Shown here: in pieces, positions 9,028 to 16,690 of the stretch
Layout of the letters: each line of letters begins with the position of its first letter
Position numbering within the stretch: position 1 is the first letter of the stretch
Source: Ramlibacter ginsenosidimutans
Lineage (GTDB): Bacteria; Pseudomonadota; Gammaproteobacteria; Burkholderiales; Burkholderiaceae_C
DNA length: 64,000 nt
NCBI RefSeq assembly: GCF_016654015.1
Contig: NZ_JAEPWM010000001.1
Location: 1,054,001 to 1,118,000 of the forward strand
Direction: 5' to 3'
Translations under genes and position numbers: made by a program
The notes under the pieces: generated by a model
Databases searched by the model: none
What the model was told of the DNA's origin: nothing
The model's input: the letters and a program-made list of their open reading frames with translations, nothing else

Positions 9028-9741
9028 ATGCAGCAACTCCTGATGATCGAAGACGACACCCGCCTCGCCAACATGGTGGGCGAGTACCTGGAGCGATCCG
9101 GCTTCGGCGTCACCCATGCCGCCGATGCCAAGGCCGGCCTGCACCTGCTGGAAGACCCGCCCGCCGGCACCACGCCGGACCTGGTCGTCCTCGACCTGAT
9201 GCTGCCGGACCTCGACGGCCTGGAGGTGTGCCGCCGCGTGCGCGCCCTGCCGGGAGACAGCGGCAAGGTGCCGGTGCTGATGCTCACCGCCAAGGGCGAT
9301 CCCATGGACCGCATCGTCGGCCTGGAGCTCGGCGCCGACGACTACCTGCCCAAGCCCTTCGAGCCGCGCGAACTGCTCGCCCGCATCCGGGCGATCCTGC
9401 GTCGCCGCAGCGACGGCACCCCGCCGCCGGCCAAGTCCATGCGCTTCGGCTCGCTGGAGATCGACCGCGACGCCCGCACCGTCTCGGTGGCCGGCAAGCC
9501 GGCGGAGCTGACGTCCTACCAGTTCGACCTGCTGGTCGTGCTGGCCGAACGCGCCGGCCGCGTGCTCACCCGCGACCAGATCATGGAAGCGGTGCGCGGC
9601 CGCGAGCTGGAGGCGTTCGACCGTTCCATCGACGTGCACATGGGGCGCATCCGCGCCGCCATCGAAGCCGACCCCAAGGTCCCGAAGCGCATCCTCACCG
9701 TCCGCGGCGTGGGCTACGTGTTCGCCAAGCAGCAGGACTGA
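9028..9741 (+). CDS. OmpR-family response regulator
   Basis: A 237-residue two-component regulator. The N-terminal receiver (about 3-125) has the acidic pair EDD at 8-10, D56 in VVLDLMLPDLDG as phosphoacceptor, the conserved T/K pair (LTAKGD, LPKPFEP), and the C-terminal winged-helix DNA-binding domain (about 140-235) includes the RTVSVAGKPAELTSYQFDLL and RGVGYVF elements of the OmpR/PhoB class. The partner kinase starts 23 bases downstream. TACCAT ends eight bases before the ATG, with no Shine-Dalgarno sequence. A CpxR-type direct repeat lies upstream. The stimulus is unknown; envelope stress is an inference from the CpxA-like kinase. Confidence 0.93.
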   Translation: MQQLLMIEDDTRLANMVGEYLERSGFGVTHAADAKAGLHLLEDPPAGTTPDLVVLDLMLPDLDGLEVCRRVRALPGDSGKVPVLMLTAKGDPMDRIVGLELGADDYLPKPFEPRELLARIRAILRRRSDGTPPPAKSMRFGSLEIDRDARTVSVAGKPAELTSYQFDLLVVLAERAGRVLTRDQIMEAVRGRELEAFDRSIDVHMGRIRAAIEADPKVPKRILTVRGVGYVFAKQQD

Positions 9742-9764
9742 CCAGCAGGAAAAGCCTTTCGCCG

Positions 9765-10955
9765 ATGACCTCCTGGAACGCGCGCTGGCGCTTCCCCCTG
9801 TACCTGCGCATCTGGCTCGCCGTCGTGGTGGCGGTCGGCCTGCTCACGGTCGCCTTCGGCTGGCTCATGCGCAAGAGCTGGGAGCAGCAGCAGCCTCCCG
9901 CGCGCGAAGTCGTCATCCGCAACGACCGCGACGAGATCGTCGGCCAGAGCATGGTCCGGCCCAACCGCGTCCCCGGCCAGGGCGTCGAGTTCGATGTGCG
10001 GATGAACGATGGCCGCACGCTGACCGTGCAGCTGCCGCCGCGTCCGCGTCCACCCGGCGGCGAAGCCCGCATCTGGCCTCCGCGCGGCCAGATGGGCTTC
10101 TTCTGGCTGCTGGCCATCGTGGCCGTCGCCGTCGCCGTCGGCAGCTACCCGGTGGTGCGCCGGCTCACGATGCGGCTGGAAGGCCTGCGCCGCGGGGTCG
10201 AGCGCTGGGGCGAAGGCGACCTCAGCACGCGCCTGCCGGTGCAAGGGCACGACGAGGTCGCCTTCCTCGCCCTGCGCTTCAACCATGCGGCCGAGCGCGT
10301 CGAGAACCTGCTCAAGGCCAACAAGTCCCTGCTGGCCAATGCCTCGCACGAGCTGCGCTCGCCGCTGGCCCGCATCCGCATGGGGCTGGAGCTGATGGAC
10401 CCGGAGCCATCGCCGCGCTCGCGCGACGAGATCACGCGCAACATCGGCGAGCTGGACCAGCTGATCGACGAGATCCTGCTGGCGAGCCGGCTCGATGCGC
10501 GCGAGGCGGACATCGGCACGATCGAAGCGGTGGACCTCACGGGGCTGGTCGCCGAGGAAAGCGCCCGCACCGGCGCCGAACTGGACGAAGCCGAGACAGC
10601 CCGCGCCGTGGTCGTTCCGGGCGTGCCCAAGCTGCTGCGGCGCGCGGTGCGCAACCTGCTGGAGAACGGGCGCCGCTACAGCAACGGGCCCGTGACCGTG
10701 AACCTGCGCCGCGATGGCGACCAGGCGATCGTGCGCGTCTGCGACCGCGGCCCGGGCGTGCCCGAGCCGGAGCGCGAGCGGATCTTCGAGCCGTTCTACC
10801 GGTTGCGCGGCGCGTACGAGCGCGAGGGCGGCGTCGGCCTGGGGCTGGCGCTGGTGCGCTCGATCGCCCAGCGGCATCGCGGCTCTGCGCGCTGCGAGGC
10901 GAACCCCGGCGGCGGCGCCTGCTTCGTCCTGACCCTCCCCTGCGGGGAGATGTAA
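9765..10955 (+). CDS. Membrane sensor histidine kinase, CpxA/RstB-like
   Basis: A 396-residue inner-membrane kinase. TM1 (about 14-36) and TM2 (about 112-130) enclose a short periplasmic loop of ~75 residues rich in Pro/Arg; then come HAMP (about 131-185), HisKA with H195 in LANASHELRSPLARIRMGLEL, and HATPase (LLENGRRYS, CDRGPGVPEPERERIFEPFYR, GGVGLGLALVRSIAQRH). The ATG at 9765 follows an agcagga ribosome site and gives a normal N-terminus for the family. It forms an operon with the preceding regulator. The small periplasmic domain suggests sensing of envelope or divalent-cation state, but no ligand can be named. Confidence 0.92.
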   Translation: MTSWNARWRFPLYLRIWLAVVVAVGLLTVAFGWLMRKSWEQQQPPAREVVIRNDRDEIVGQSMVRPNRVPGQGVEFDVRMNDGRTLTVQLPPRPRPPGGEARIWPPRGQMGFFWLLAIVAVAVAVGSYPVVRRLTMRLEGLRRGVERWGEGDLSTRLPVQGHDEVAFLALRFNHAAERVENLLKANKSLLANASHELRSPLARIRMGLELMDPEPSPRSRDEITRNIGELDQLIDEILLASRLDAREADIGTIEAVDLTGLVAEESARTGAELDEAETARAVVVPGVPKLLRRAVRNLLENGRRYSNGPVTVNLRRDGDQAIVRVCDRGPGVPEPERERIFEPFYRLRGAYEREGGVGLGLALVRSIAQRHRGSARCEANPGGGACFVLTLPCGEM

Positions 10956-11166
10956 CCCACCGTAAAAATGGCCGAATGGCTCTCGCCAAGTGAGGGAAAA
11001 ATCACGAAGATGTGATTCATCAGGCCGACCCGCCCAACGGTCCTCTCCCTCAGCCGAATGGCGGATGGAGCACCGAAGCGCGGTGGTCTAGAGTCCAGAT
11101 CACTGTCACGCATCGCCGGACATACGGGATTCAAGTCTCCCAACGACGTCCTTCCAAGGACTTGAT

Positions 11167-11194
11167 ACAGCCACCGCAAGGTGGCTGTTTTTTT
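11167..11194 (+). terminator. Rho-independent terminator
   Basis: Perfect 9-bp stem acagccacc/ggtggctgt with a gcaa tetraloop, followed directly by a run of seven or more T. It lies about 210 bases past the kinase gene, so the operon transcript is long or a separate small RNA ends here. Confidence 0.85.
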
Positions 11195-11217
11195 GGTCGC
11201 GCGGCCAGAGCAGGCTC

Positions 11218-12225
11218 CTAGAGCAGCGCTCGCACGCGAGCGGCGTCCAGGTCCTGCAGGCAGCGGAAATGCCCGAGCGGACATTCGCGCTGGAAGCACG
11301 GCGAGCAGTCCAGCGGCGGCTGGTAGTCCGGATCCTGCTTGAGCCAGAGCACCTGCGCACGTGCATTCAAGGGCGGCGTGTGCAGCGGACTGGACGAGCC
11401 GAACAGCGCGATCTGCGGCACGCCGAAGGCGGCTGCCACGTGCATCAGCCCCGAGTCGTTGCTCACGACGTGGCCGGCGCCCGCGATGAGGCCGAACGCT
11501 TCGGCCAGGCTCGTCTGGCCCGCCAGGTTGCGCACCTGGCCCGGGGCCTGGGCCCGGATGACTTCGCACTCCGCCGCCTCCTTGGCCGACCCCAGCAGCA
11601 CCACGGCGCGATCGAGCTGCGCGGCCAGCGCGCCAAAGTGCGGCCAGCGCTTCGCGGGCCCGTACTCCGCGCCGGGCGCCATCACGACGTAGGCGCCGCG
11701 TGCGAGCCCGTGCCGCTGCAGCACCTCGCCGACCTGCGCATCCGGCAGGGCCAGCGCCGGGCGGTCCGATTCCACGCCGGGCTCGCCGCTCAGCGCGGAA
11801 TAGAAAGCCACCATGGGCGGCTTGTCCTTGGGATTCTTCAGCCGGTGCGTGAGCAGGCCCACGCGCGCTTCGCCGAGATACCCGACGCGGCGCGGGATCG
11901 CCGCGAGCAGGGGCAGCAGCGCGCTCTTGAGCGAGTTGGGCAGCACATAGGCGTTCTCGAACTGCCCGCGCAATTGCCGGCCCAGCGTGCGGCGCTCGCG
12001 CAGCTGCAGGCCGCCATGGCGAAAGGGCAGCTCGATGACCGCATCCACCTGCGGCATCGCGCGGTACACCGGGGCCACCCAGGGCAGCGCCGCGACCGTG
12101 AGCCGCTCGCCGCGCGCGCGCAGGCGGCGCAGCAGCGGCTCGGTCATGACCGCGTCACCGATCCATTGCGGAGCGATGACGAGGCTGCGCGACTCAGTGG
12201 CCGGAGCCGACGTGTTCGCCTTCAC
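11218..12225 (-). CDS. waaF: Lipopolysaccharide heptosyltransferase II
   Basis: A 335-residue GT9 glycosyltransferase that adds the second L-glycero-D-manno-heptose to the LPS inner core at the cytoplasmic face. LVIAPQWIGDAVMTEPLLRRL at the N-terminus, the APGAEYGPAKRWP sugar-nucleotide loop and VSNDSGLMHVAAAFGVPQIALFGSSSP are WaaF signatures; the C-terminal Cys-containing CSPCFQRECPLGHFRCL tail is also typical. The start at 12225 overlaps the preceding zinc-finger gene by 32 bases. Leftward order ilvE, zinc-finger, waaF is common in Burkholderiales. Confidence 0.93.
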   Translation of the reverse strand: MKANTSAPATESRSLVIAPQWIGDAVMTEPLLRRLRARGERLTVAALPWVAPVYRAMPQVDAVIELPFRHGGLQLRERRTLGRQLRGQFENAYVLPNSLKSALLPLLAAIPRRVGYLGEARVGLLTHRLKNPKDKPPMVAFYSALSGEPGVESDRPALALPDAQVGEVLQRHGLARGAYVVMAPGAEYGPAKRWPHFGALAAQLDRAVVLLGSAKEAAECEVIRAQAPGQVRNLAGQTSLAEAFGLIAGAGHVVSNDSGLMHVAAAFGVPQIALFGSSSPLHTPPLNARAQVLWLKQDPDYQPPLDCSPCFQRECPLGHFRCLQDLDAARVRALL

Positions 12226-12415
12226 GCAGCTTGTACACGGTGCCGCAGTACGGGCACTTCGCCGAGCCGCTGCTCGCGATGTCCAGGTACACGCGCGGAT
12301 GGCTGTTCCACAGCTTCATGTCCGCCTTGGGGCTAGGGCAGAAGATGCCGCCGTTGGCGTTCAGGTCCTTCGCGCCCAGCTCCACCACCACTTCCTTGCG
12401 GGTCGTCGTGCTCAT
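12194..12415 (-). CDS. Zinc-finger domain protein (zf-CHCC type)
   Basis: A 73-residue cytoplasmic protein. GGIFCPSP, then HPRVYLD, then CPYCGTVY gives the Cys-His-Cys-Cys ligand set of the zf-CHCC family, homologous to the small zinc-binding subunit of respiratory complex I (NDUFS6-like); its role in bacteria is not well established. The ATG at 12415 sits one base past the ilvE stop, so the genes are co-transcribed and probably coupled. A longer in-frame start exists but would run into ilvE. Confidence 0.85.
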   Translation of the reverse strand: MSTTTRKEVVVELGAKDLNANGGIFCPSPKADMKLWNSHPRVYLDIASSGSAKCPYCGTVYKLREGEHVGSGH

Positions 12416-12416
12416 G

Positions 12417-13355
12417 TCAGACACGGGTGAGCCACTCGGCGTACTTGGGATTGCGGCCATTGACGATGTCGAAGAAGGCGTTCTGGATCTTCTCGGTCAC
12501 GGGACCGCGGCGGCCGATGCCGATCTGGACGCGATCGAGTTCGCGGATCGGCGTGACTTCGGCGGCGGTGCCGGTGAAGAAGCACTCGTCGGCGATGTAG
12601 ATCTCGTCGCGCGTGATGCGCTTCTGCACGACCTCGATGCCGAGGTCCTTGCAGATGCGCATGGTGGTGTTGCGGGTGATGCCGTTCAGCGCGCCCGCGG
12701 ACAGGTCGGGCGTGTAGACCACGCCGTCCTTCACCACGAACACGTTCTCGCCGGCGCCTTCGGAGACGAAGCCGGAGCTATCGAGCAGCAGCGCCTCGTC
12801 GTAGCCGTCGTCCAGCGCTTCCATGTTCGCGAGGATGGAGTTGCTGTAGTTGCTGACCGCCTTGGCCTGCGTCATCGTGATGTTGACGTGGTGCCGCGTG
12901 TAGCTGGAGGTCTTCACGCGGATGCCGCGCTGCATGCCTTCCTCGCCGAGGTAGGCGCCCCACGGCCAGGCGGCGACCATCAGGTGGATCTGGTTGCCCT
13001 TGGGGCTGACGCCCAGCTTCTGCGAGCCGATCCACGCCAGCGGGCGGATGTAGCAGCTCTCCAGCTTGTTGGCGCGCACGACCTGCTTCTGCGCCTCGTT
13101 CACCTGCTCCTTGGAGAAGGGAATCTGCATGCGCAGGATCTTGGCGCTGTTGAACAGGCGGTCGGTGTGTTCCTGCAGGCGGAAGATGGCCGTGCCGTTG
13201 ACGGTGTTGTAGGCGCGGACGCCCTCGAACACGCCGCAGCCGTAGTGCAGGGTGTGTGTGAGGACGTGGATCTTGGCGTCGCGCCAGTCGACCAGCTCGC
13301 CGTCCATCCAGATCTTGCCGTCTCGGTCGGCCATGGAGGGTGCTACCGGGCTCAT
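12417..13355 (-). CDS. ilvE: Branched-chain amino acid aminotransferase
   Basis: A 312-residue PLP class IV transaminase, interconverting Leu, Ile and Val with their 2-oxo acids. The PLP lysine is K165 in QAKAVSNYSNS; LHYGCGVFEGVRAY near the N-terminus, LDSSGFVSEGAGENVFVV and the FFTGTAAEVTPIRELD block are all family hallmarks. It heads a leftward cluster with a zinc-finger gene and waaF. TAAAAT at 13390-13395 (minus strand) is a plausible -10. Threonine ammonia-lyase, for isoleucine synthesis, lies 36 kb away in this window. Confidence 0.95.
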   Translation of the reverse strand: MSPVAPSMADRDGKIWMDGELVDWRDAKIHVLTHTLHYGCGVFEGVRAYNTVNGTAIFRLQEHTDRLFNSAKILRMQIPFSKEQVNEAQKQVVRANKLESCYIRPLAWIGSQKLGVSPKGNQIHLMVAAWPWGAYLGEEGMQRGIRVKTSSYTRHHVNITMTQAKAVSNYSNSILANMEALDDGYDEALLLDSSGFVSEGAGENVFVVKDGVVYTPDLSAGALNGITRNTTMRICKDLGIEVVQKRITRDEIYIADECFFTGTAAEVTPIRELDRVQIGIGRRGPVTEKIQNAFFDIVNGRNPKYAEWLTRV

Positions 13356-13394
13356 GGTGTTGTCCTTGGTGATGGGATCGCTGAACCGGCCATT

Positions 13395-13814
13395 TTACGG
13401 TGCGGGGCTATCCCCGGTCCCGGCCTCGGCCGGACGGGCCAGCTCCCACTGCACCAGCTTGCCCTCCAGGAACTCGCAGCGCACCGACGAGCCGGTGCTG
13501 TCCGTCCAGCGAAAGACCTCCGGCTGCCGCTGCGGCTCGCCCAGCGACTCGCCCAGGGCGCGGGTCATGGCGATGACATGCAGCAGGTTCACGCCCGGCT
13601 TCAGCTTCGCGTTCAGCATGACCGCGCTGTCGCAGTAGCCCACCGGACGATCGGCCGCGCGCTGCAGCACCCGCATCACGCGGGTGAAGTACAGCAACAT
13701 CCACATCACGATGCCGCCGACCGCCAGCGCCACGCCAGCCCAGCCCCAGCCGCGCCAACCCGCGGCGACGAGCAGCACGCCCAGCACGGGCCACAGGATC
13801 TTCTGCAATTTCAT
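13395..13814 (-). CDS. Conserved hypothetical membrane protein
   Basis: A 139-residue protein with two adjacent N-terminal hydrophobic segments (about 8-24 and 25-43) and a cytoplasmic part without recognisable motifs (KLKPGVNLLHVIAMTRALGESLG; VFRWTDSTGSSVRCEF). It lies between radA and ilvE on the same strand, 22 bases after radA is read in the other direction of numbering. GACAAT (minus strand) ends eight bases before the ATG. I do not recognise its function. Confidence 0.7.
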   Translation of the reverse strand: MKLQKILWPVLGVLLVAAGWRGWGWAGVALAVGGIVMWMLLYFTRVMRVLQRAADRPVGYCDSAVMLNAKLKPGVNLLHVIAMTRALGESLGEPQRQPEVFRWTDSTGSSVRCEFLEGKLVQWELARPAEAGTGDSPAP

Positions 13815-13836
13815 GGGCGCGCATTGTCGCGCGGCC

Positions 13837-15219
13837 TCACAGCAGCCCGCGCACCACTTCCAGCGCTTCCTCGATCCGTTCGACCGGATGGATCGCCAGG
13901 CCTTCCAGCTCGCGCGGGAGCCGGCCGCCCTTGGGCGCGTTGGCCTTGGGCACGATCGCGATGGAGAAGCCCAGCTTGGCCGCCTCGCGCAGGCGCTCCT
14001 GGCCGCGCGGGGCGGGCCGCACCTCGCCGGCGAGGCCGACCTCGCCGAAGGCGATGAAGCCCTTGGGCAGCGCCCGCCCGCGCAGCGACGAGGCGATGGC
14101 GAGCATCACCGCCAGGTCCGCCGCCGGCTCGCTGATGCGCACCCCGCCCACGGCATTGACGAACACGTCCTGGTCCATGCAGGCGACACCGGCATGGCGA
14201 TGCAATACCGCGAGCAGCATGGCCAGCCGGTCGCGATCGAGGCCCACGGACAGGCGCCGCGGGCTGGGACCGCCGCTGTCCACCAGCGCCTGGATCTCCA
14301 CCAGCATGGGCCGGGTGCCTTCCAGTGTCACCAGCACGCAGCTGCCCGGCACCGGCTCGCTGTGTTGCGACAGGAAGATCGCGCTGGGATTCGTCACGCC
14401 CTTCAGGCCCTTCTCGGTCATCGCGAACACGCCGATCTCGTTGACCGCGCCGAAGCGGTTCTTGATGGCGCGCACCAGCCGGAAGCTGGAGTGCGTGTCG
14501 CCCTCGAAATAGAGCACCGTGTCCACCATGTGCTCCAGCACGCGCGGCCCGGCGAGCGCGCCTTCCTTGGTGACGTGGCCCACCAGCACGATCGTCGTGC
14601 CGCCCGACTTGGCGGCGCGCGTGAGGTGCGCCGCACATTCGCGCACCTGCGCGACCGAGCCCGGTGCGGACGTGAGCTGGTCGGAGTAGACGGTCTGGAT
14701 GGAATCGATCACCGCGACCGCGGGCTGCTGCGCCGCGATGGTGGCCTGGATCTTCTCCAGCTGGATCTCGGCGAGCACCTTCACCTGCGAGCGCTCCAGC
14801 CCGAGCCGGCGCGAGCGCAGCGCCACCTGCGCCCCGCTCTCCTCGCCCGTCACATAGAGCGTCGGCACGCCACCGCGCTGCAGGCCGTCGAGCGCCTGCA
14901 GCAGCAGCGTGGACTTGCCGATGCCCGGGTCGCCGCCGATCAGCACGACGCCGCCTTCGACGATGCCGCCGCCGAGCACGCGGTCGAGCTCGTCGATACC
15001 GGTCGGCGTGCGCGGCACCTCGGCGGCCTCGATGTCGGCCAGCACGGCCACCTCGGACGCGGGCGCCAGCGAGGCGAAGCGATTGCGCGTCGCCGCCGCC
15101 GGCTCGGCCACGCCCTCGATCAAGGTGTTCCACGCCCCGCAGTTCGGGCACTTGCCCTGCCACTTGGGCGTGCTGCCGCCGCACTCGGTACAGGTATAGA
15201 CCGTCTTGTCCTTCGCCAT
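13837..15219 (-). CDS. radA: DNA repair protein RadA
   Basis: A 460-residue RecA-like ATPase that promotes branch migration and processing of recombination intermediates. All RadA parts are present: the N-terminal C4 zinc finger (CTECGG...CPNCGAW), Walker A GGDPGIGKSTLL with K102, the RadA-specific KNRFG motif (AIKNRFGAVNE), and a Lon-like C-terminal domain (QDVFVNAVGGVRISEPAADLAV). TACACT (minus strand) ends six bases before the ATG, and the same bases form the -10 of the divergent cupin gene. Confidence 0.95.
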   Translation of the reverse strand: MAKDKTVYTCTECGGSTPKWQGKCPNCGAWNTLIEGVAEPAAATRNRFASLAPASEVAVLADIEAAEVPRTPTGIDELDRVLGGGIVEGGVVLIGGDPGIGKSTLLLQALDGLQRGGVPTLYVTGEESGAQVALRSRRLGLERSQVKVLAEIQLEKIQATIAAQQPAVAVIDSIQTVYSDQLTSAPGSVAQVRECAAHLTRAAKSGGTTIVLVGHVTKEGALAGPRVLEHMVDTVLYFEGDTHSSFRLVRAIKNRFGAVNEIGVFAMTEKGLKGVTNPSAIFLSQHSEPVPGSCVLVTLEGTRPMLVEIQALVDSGGPSPRRLSVGLDRDRLAMLLAVLHRHAGVACMDQDVFVNAVGGVRISEPAADLAVMLAIASSLRGRALPKGFIAFGEVGLAGEVRPAPRGQERLREAAKLGFSIAIVPKANAPKGGRLPRELEGLAIHPVERIEEALEVVRGLL

Positions 15220-15225
15220 GGCCCG

Positions 15226-15235
15226 AGTGTAGGAT
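15226..15235. promoter_or_regulatory. Overlapping divergent -10 elements (radA / cupin)
   Basis: The ten bases agtgtaggat read TAGGAT rightward (15230-15235, seven bases before the cupin ATG at 15243) and TACACT leftward (six bases before the radA ATG at 15219). The starts are only 23 bases apart and neither gene has a clear Shine-Dalgarno sequence, so both messages would be leaderless and the promoters mutually exclusive. Confidence 0.5.
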
Positions 15236-15242
15236 GGACCCG

Positions 15243-15530
15243 ATGAGCCCTCCTCCCAGCTTCCCCGAGTTCGAGGCCGCCGAGCGCGCCCGCGGCTGCA
15301 GCGAAGTCATCGCGCGGTCCTGGGAGCCGAACCAGGTGGTGGGCGAACACACGCATCCCTTCCACGCCCGCGCGCTCATCGTCGAGGGCGAGATGTGGCT
15401 CACGCGCGCGAGCGGCACCGAGCACCTGCGCGTCGGCGACCGCTTCGATCTCGCCCCGGGCACACCGCACTCCGAACGCTACGGCCCGCAAGGCGCGACC
15501 TACTGGGTCGCGCGCACCAACCCCTCCTGA
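15243..15530 (+). CDS. Small cupin-domain protein
   Basis: A 95-residue single-domain cupin. Motif 1, GEHTHPFHARALIVEGEM, supplies the His ligands and Glu of a typical metal centre; motif 2 is degraded (GTPHSERYGPQG keeps one His). Such proteins bind a divalent metal and may act as dioxygenases, isomerases or sensors; the substrate cannot be inferred. The start at 15243 is preferred over 15234 because TAGGAT lies seven bases upstream of it. It is divergent from radA and not obviously part of the downstream hpa operon. Confidence 0.75.
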   Translation: MSPPPSFPEFEAAERARGCSEVIARSWEPNQVVGEHTHPFHARALIVEGEMWLTRASGTEHLRVGDRFDLAPGTPHSERYGPQGATYWVARTNPS

Positions 15531-15560
15531 CTCGGCCGTGGCCGGCCCGGGGGAACCCGG

Positions 15561-15594
15561 TTGACGAAGCGCGCGGATTGTTTAACATGTTAAA
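15561..15594 (+). promoter_or_regulatory. hpaR promoter with overlapping palindromic operator
   Basis: TTGACG (15561-15566) and TAACAT (15583-15588) make a -35/-10 pair with 16-base spacing. The perfect 14-base palindrome TTTAACATGTTAAA (15581-15594) covers the -10, as expected for repression by a MarR-type dimer. The first gene downstream is hpaR, so autoregulation is the likely role. Confidence 0.65.
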
Positions 15595-15602
15595 TATCCG
15601 CC

Positions 15603-16070
15603 ATGTCCCCCTCCCCCGCCCGACCCGCCCTCGCCGTGGCGCCCACCGCCTTCACGCACCGGAACCTGCCGCGGCTGCTGCTGCAGGCACGCGAGTCGCT
15701 GATGGCCCGCACCCGCCCCGGCCTGCGCGAGCACGGCCTGTCGGACCAGCAGTGGCGCGTGCTGCGCGTGCTGGGCGAGCACGGCACGATGGAGACGGGA
15801 CGCGTCGCGCGCGAGGCCTACATCCTGGGTCCCAGCCTGACGGGGGTGCTCGCACGCATGGAGCGCGACGGCCTGGTCCGGCGTGAACGCGACCCCGCCG
15901 ACCAGAGGCGCACGGTGGTGGAAGCCACCGCCAAGGGCCGGCGGATGGTCGAACGCCTCTCGCACAGCGCGGAGGCGCACTACCAGTGGCTGGAGCAGTC
16001 GCTGGGCAAGCAGAAACTGGCGCAGCTGTACCGGCTGCTGGACGAACTGATCGCACTGGAGCAGCCATGA
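15603..16070 (+). CDS. hpaR: Homoprotocatechuate operon regulator, MarR family
   Basis: A 155-residue winged-helix regulator. LSDQQWRVLRVLGEHGTMETGRVAREAYILGPSLTGVLARMERDGLV is the HpaR-type helix-turn-helix region, and RDPADQRRTVVEATAKG the wing. HpaR of E. coli represses the meta-cleavage genes until (homo)aromatic ligand is present. Here it is first in the operon, its stop overlapping the hpaG1 start (ATGA), and a palindrome covers its promoter. This supports autoregulated control of the whole cluster. Confidence 0.88.
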   Translation: MSPSPARPALAVAPTAFTHRNLPRLLLQARESLMARTRPGLREHGLSDQQWRVLRVLGEHGTMETGRVAREAYILGPSLTGVLARMERDGLVRRERDPADQRRTVVEATAKGRRMVERLSHSAEAHYQWLEQSLGKQKLAQLYRLLDELIALEQP

Positions 16071-16690
16071 GCCTGGTGAAGCGAGGCACGGTGTACGGCA
16101 CGCTGATGAATTTCCGCGGCGAGCTCGACGCGCTGGCCGGCAAGATGAACGAGGCGCCGTACAACGCGCCACCGAAGGCGCCGGTGCTGTACGTGAAACC
16201 CGCGAACACCTGGACCGAGAACGGCGGCAGCATCGCCATTCCCGCCGGGGCGCAGGAGGTGGCGATCGGCGCGAGCGTCGCCATGGTGATGAAGTCCGCG
16301 CGCGAGATCGCCGGCTTCGTGCTGATGAACGACGTCACGCTGCCGCACGACAGCTTCTACCGGCCGCCGGTGAAATTCAATTGCCGCGACGGCTTCCTCG
16401 GCATCGGCGACCGCATACGCGCGCGCAACGAGGCCGGCGATCCCGCCGTGTTCAAGCTGGAAGTGCGCATCAACGGCGAGTTGAAGCAGACGGTGCGCTT
16501 CTCGCAGCTCGTGCGTACAGCGGAGCAGTTGCTGGCCGACGTGAGCGAGTTCATGACGCTGGGCGAAGGCGACATGCTCATGCTGGGCTGCGACGTGGAG
16601 CGGCCGCGCGTGCGGGCCGGCGATCGCGTGGAGATCAAGATGCCCGCGCTCGGCACGCTGACCAACACCTTCGTCGCGGAGGCCGCATGA
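16067..16690 (+). CDS. hpaG1: HpaG N-terminal subunit (OPET decarboxylase/HHDD isomerase)
   Basis: A 207-residue fumarylacetoacetate-hydrolase-fold protein corresponding to the N-terminal half of E. coli HpaG, which decarboxylates 5-oxopent-3-ene-1,2,5-tricarboxylate and isomerises the product. PPKAPVLYVKPANTW and NDVTLPHDSFYRPPVKF are typical. I do not see the ExE metal-binding pair that the second subunit has, so catalysis probably needs the partner. The start overlaps the hpaR stop and the stop overlaps the hpaG2 start (both ATGA), implying translational coupling. Confidence 0.88.
   Translation: MSLVKRGTVYGTLMNFRGELDALAGKMNEAPYNAPPKAPVLYVKPANTWTENGGSIAIPAGAQEVAIGASVAMVMKSAREIAGFVLMNDVTLPHDSFYRPPVKFNCRDGFLGIGDRIRARNEAGDPAVFKLEVRINGELKQTVRFSQLVRTAEQLLADVSEFMTLGEGDMLMLGCDVERPRVRAGDRVEIKMPALGTLTNTFVAEAA

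Noticed and set aside
11110..11150. gggattcaagtctccc, resembling a tRNA T-arm
   Set aside because: The flanking bases do not form acceptor, D or anticodon arms, and the loop has the wrong size for a T-arm.
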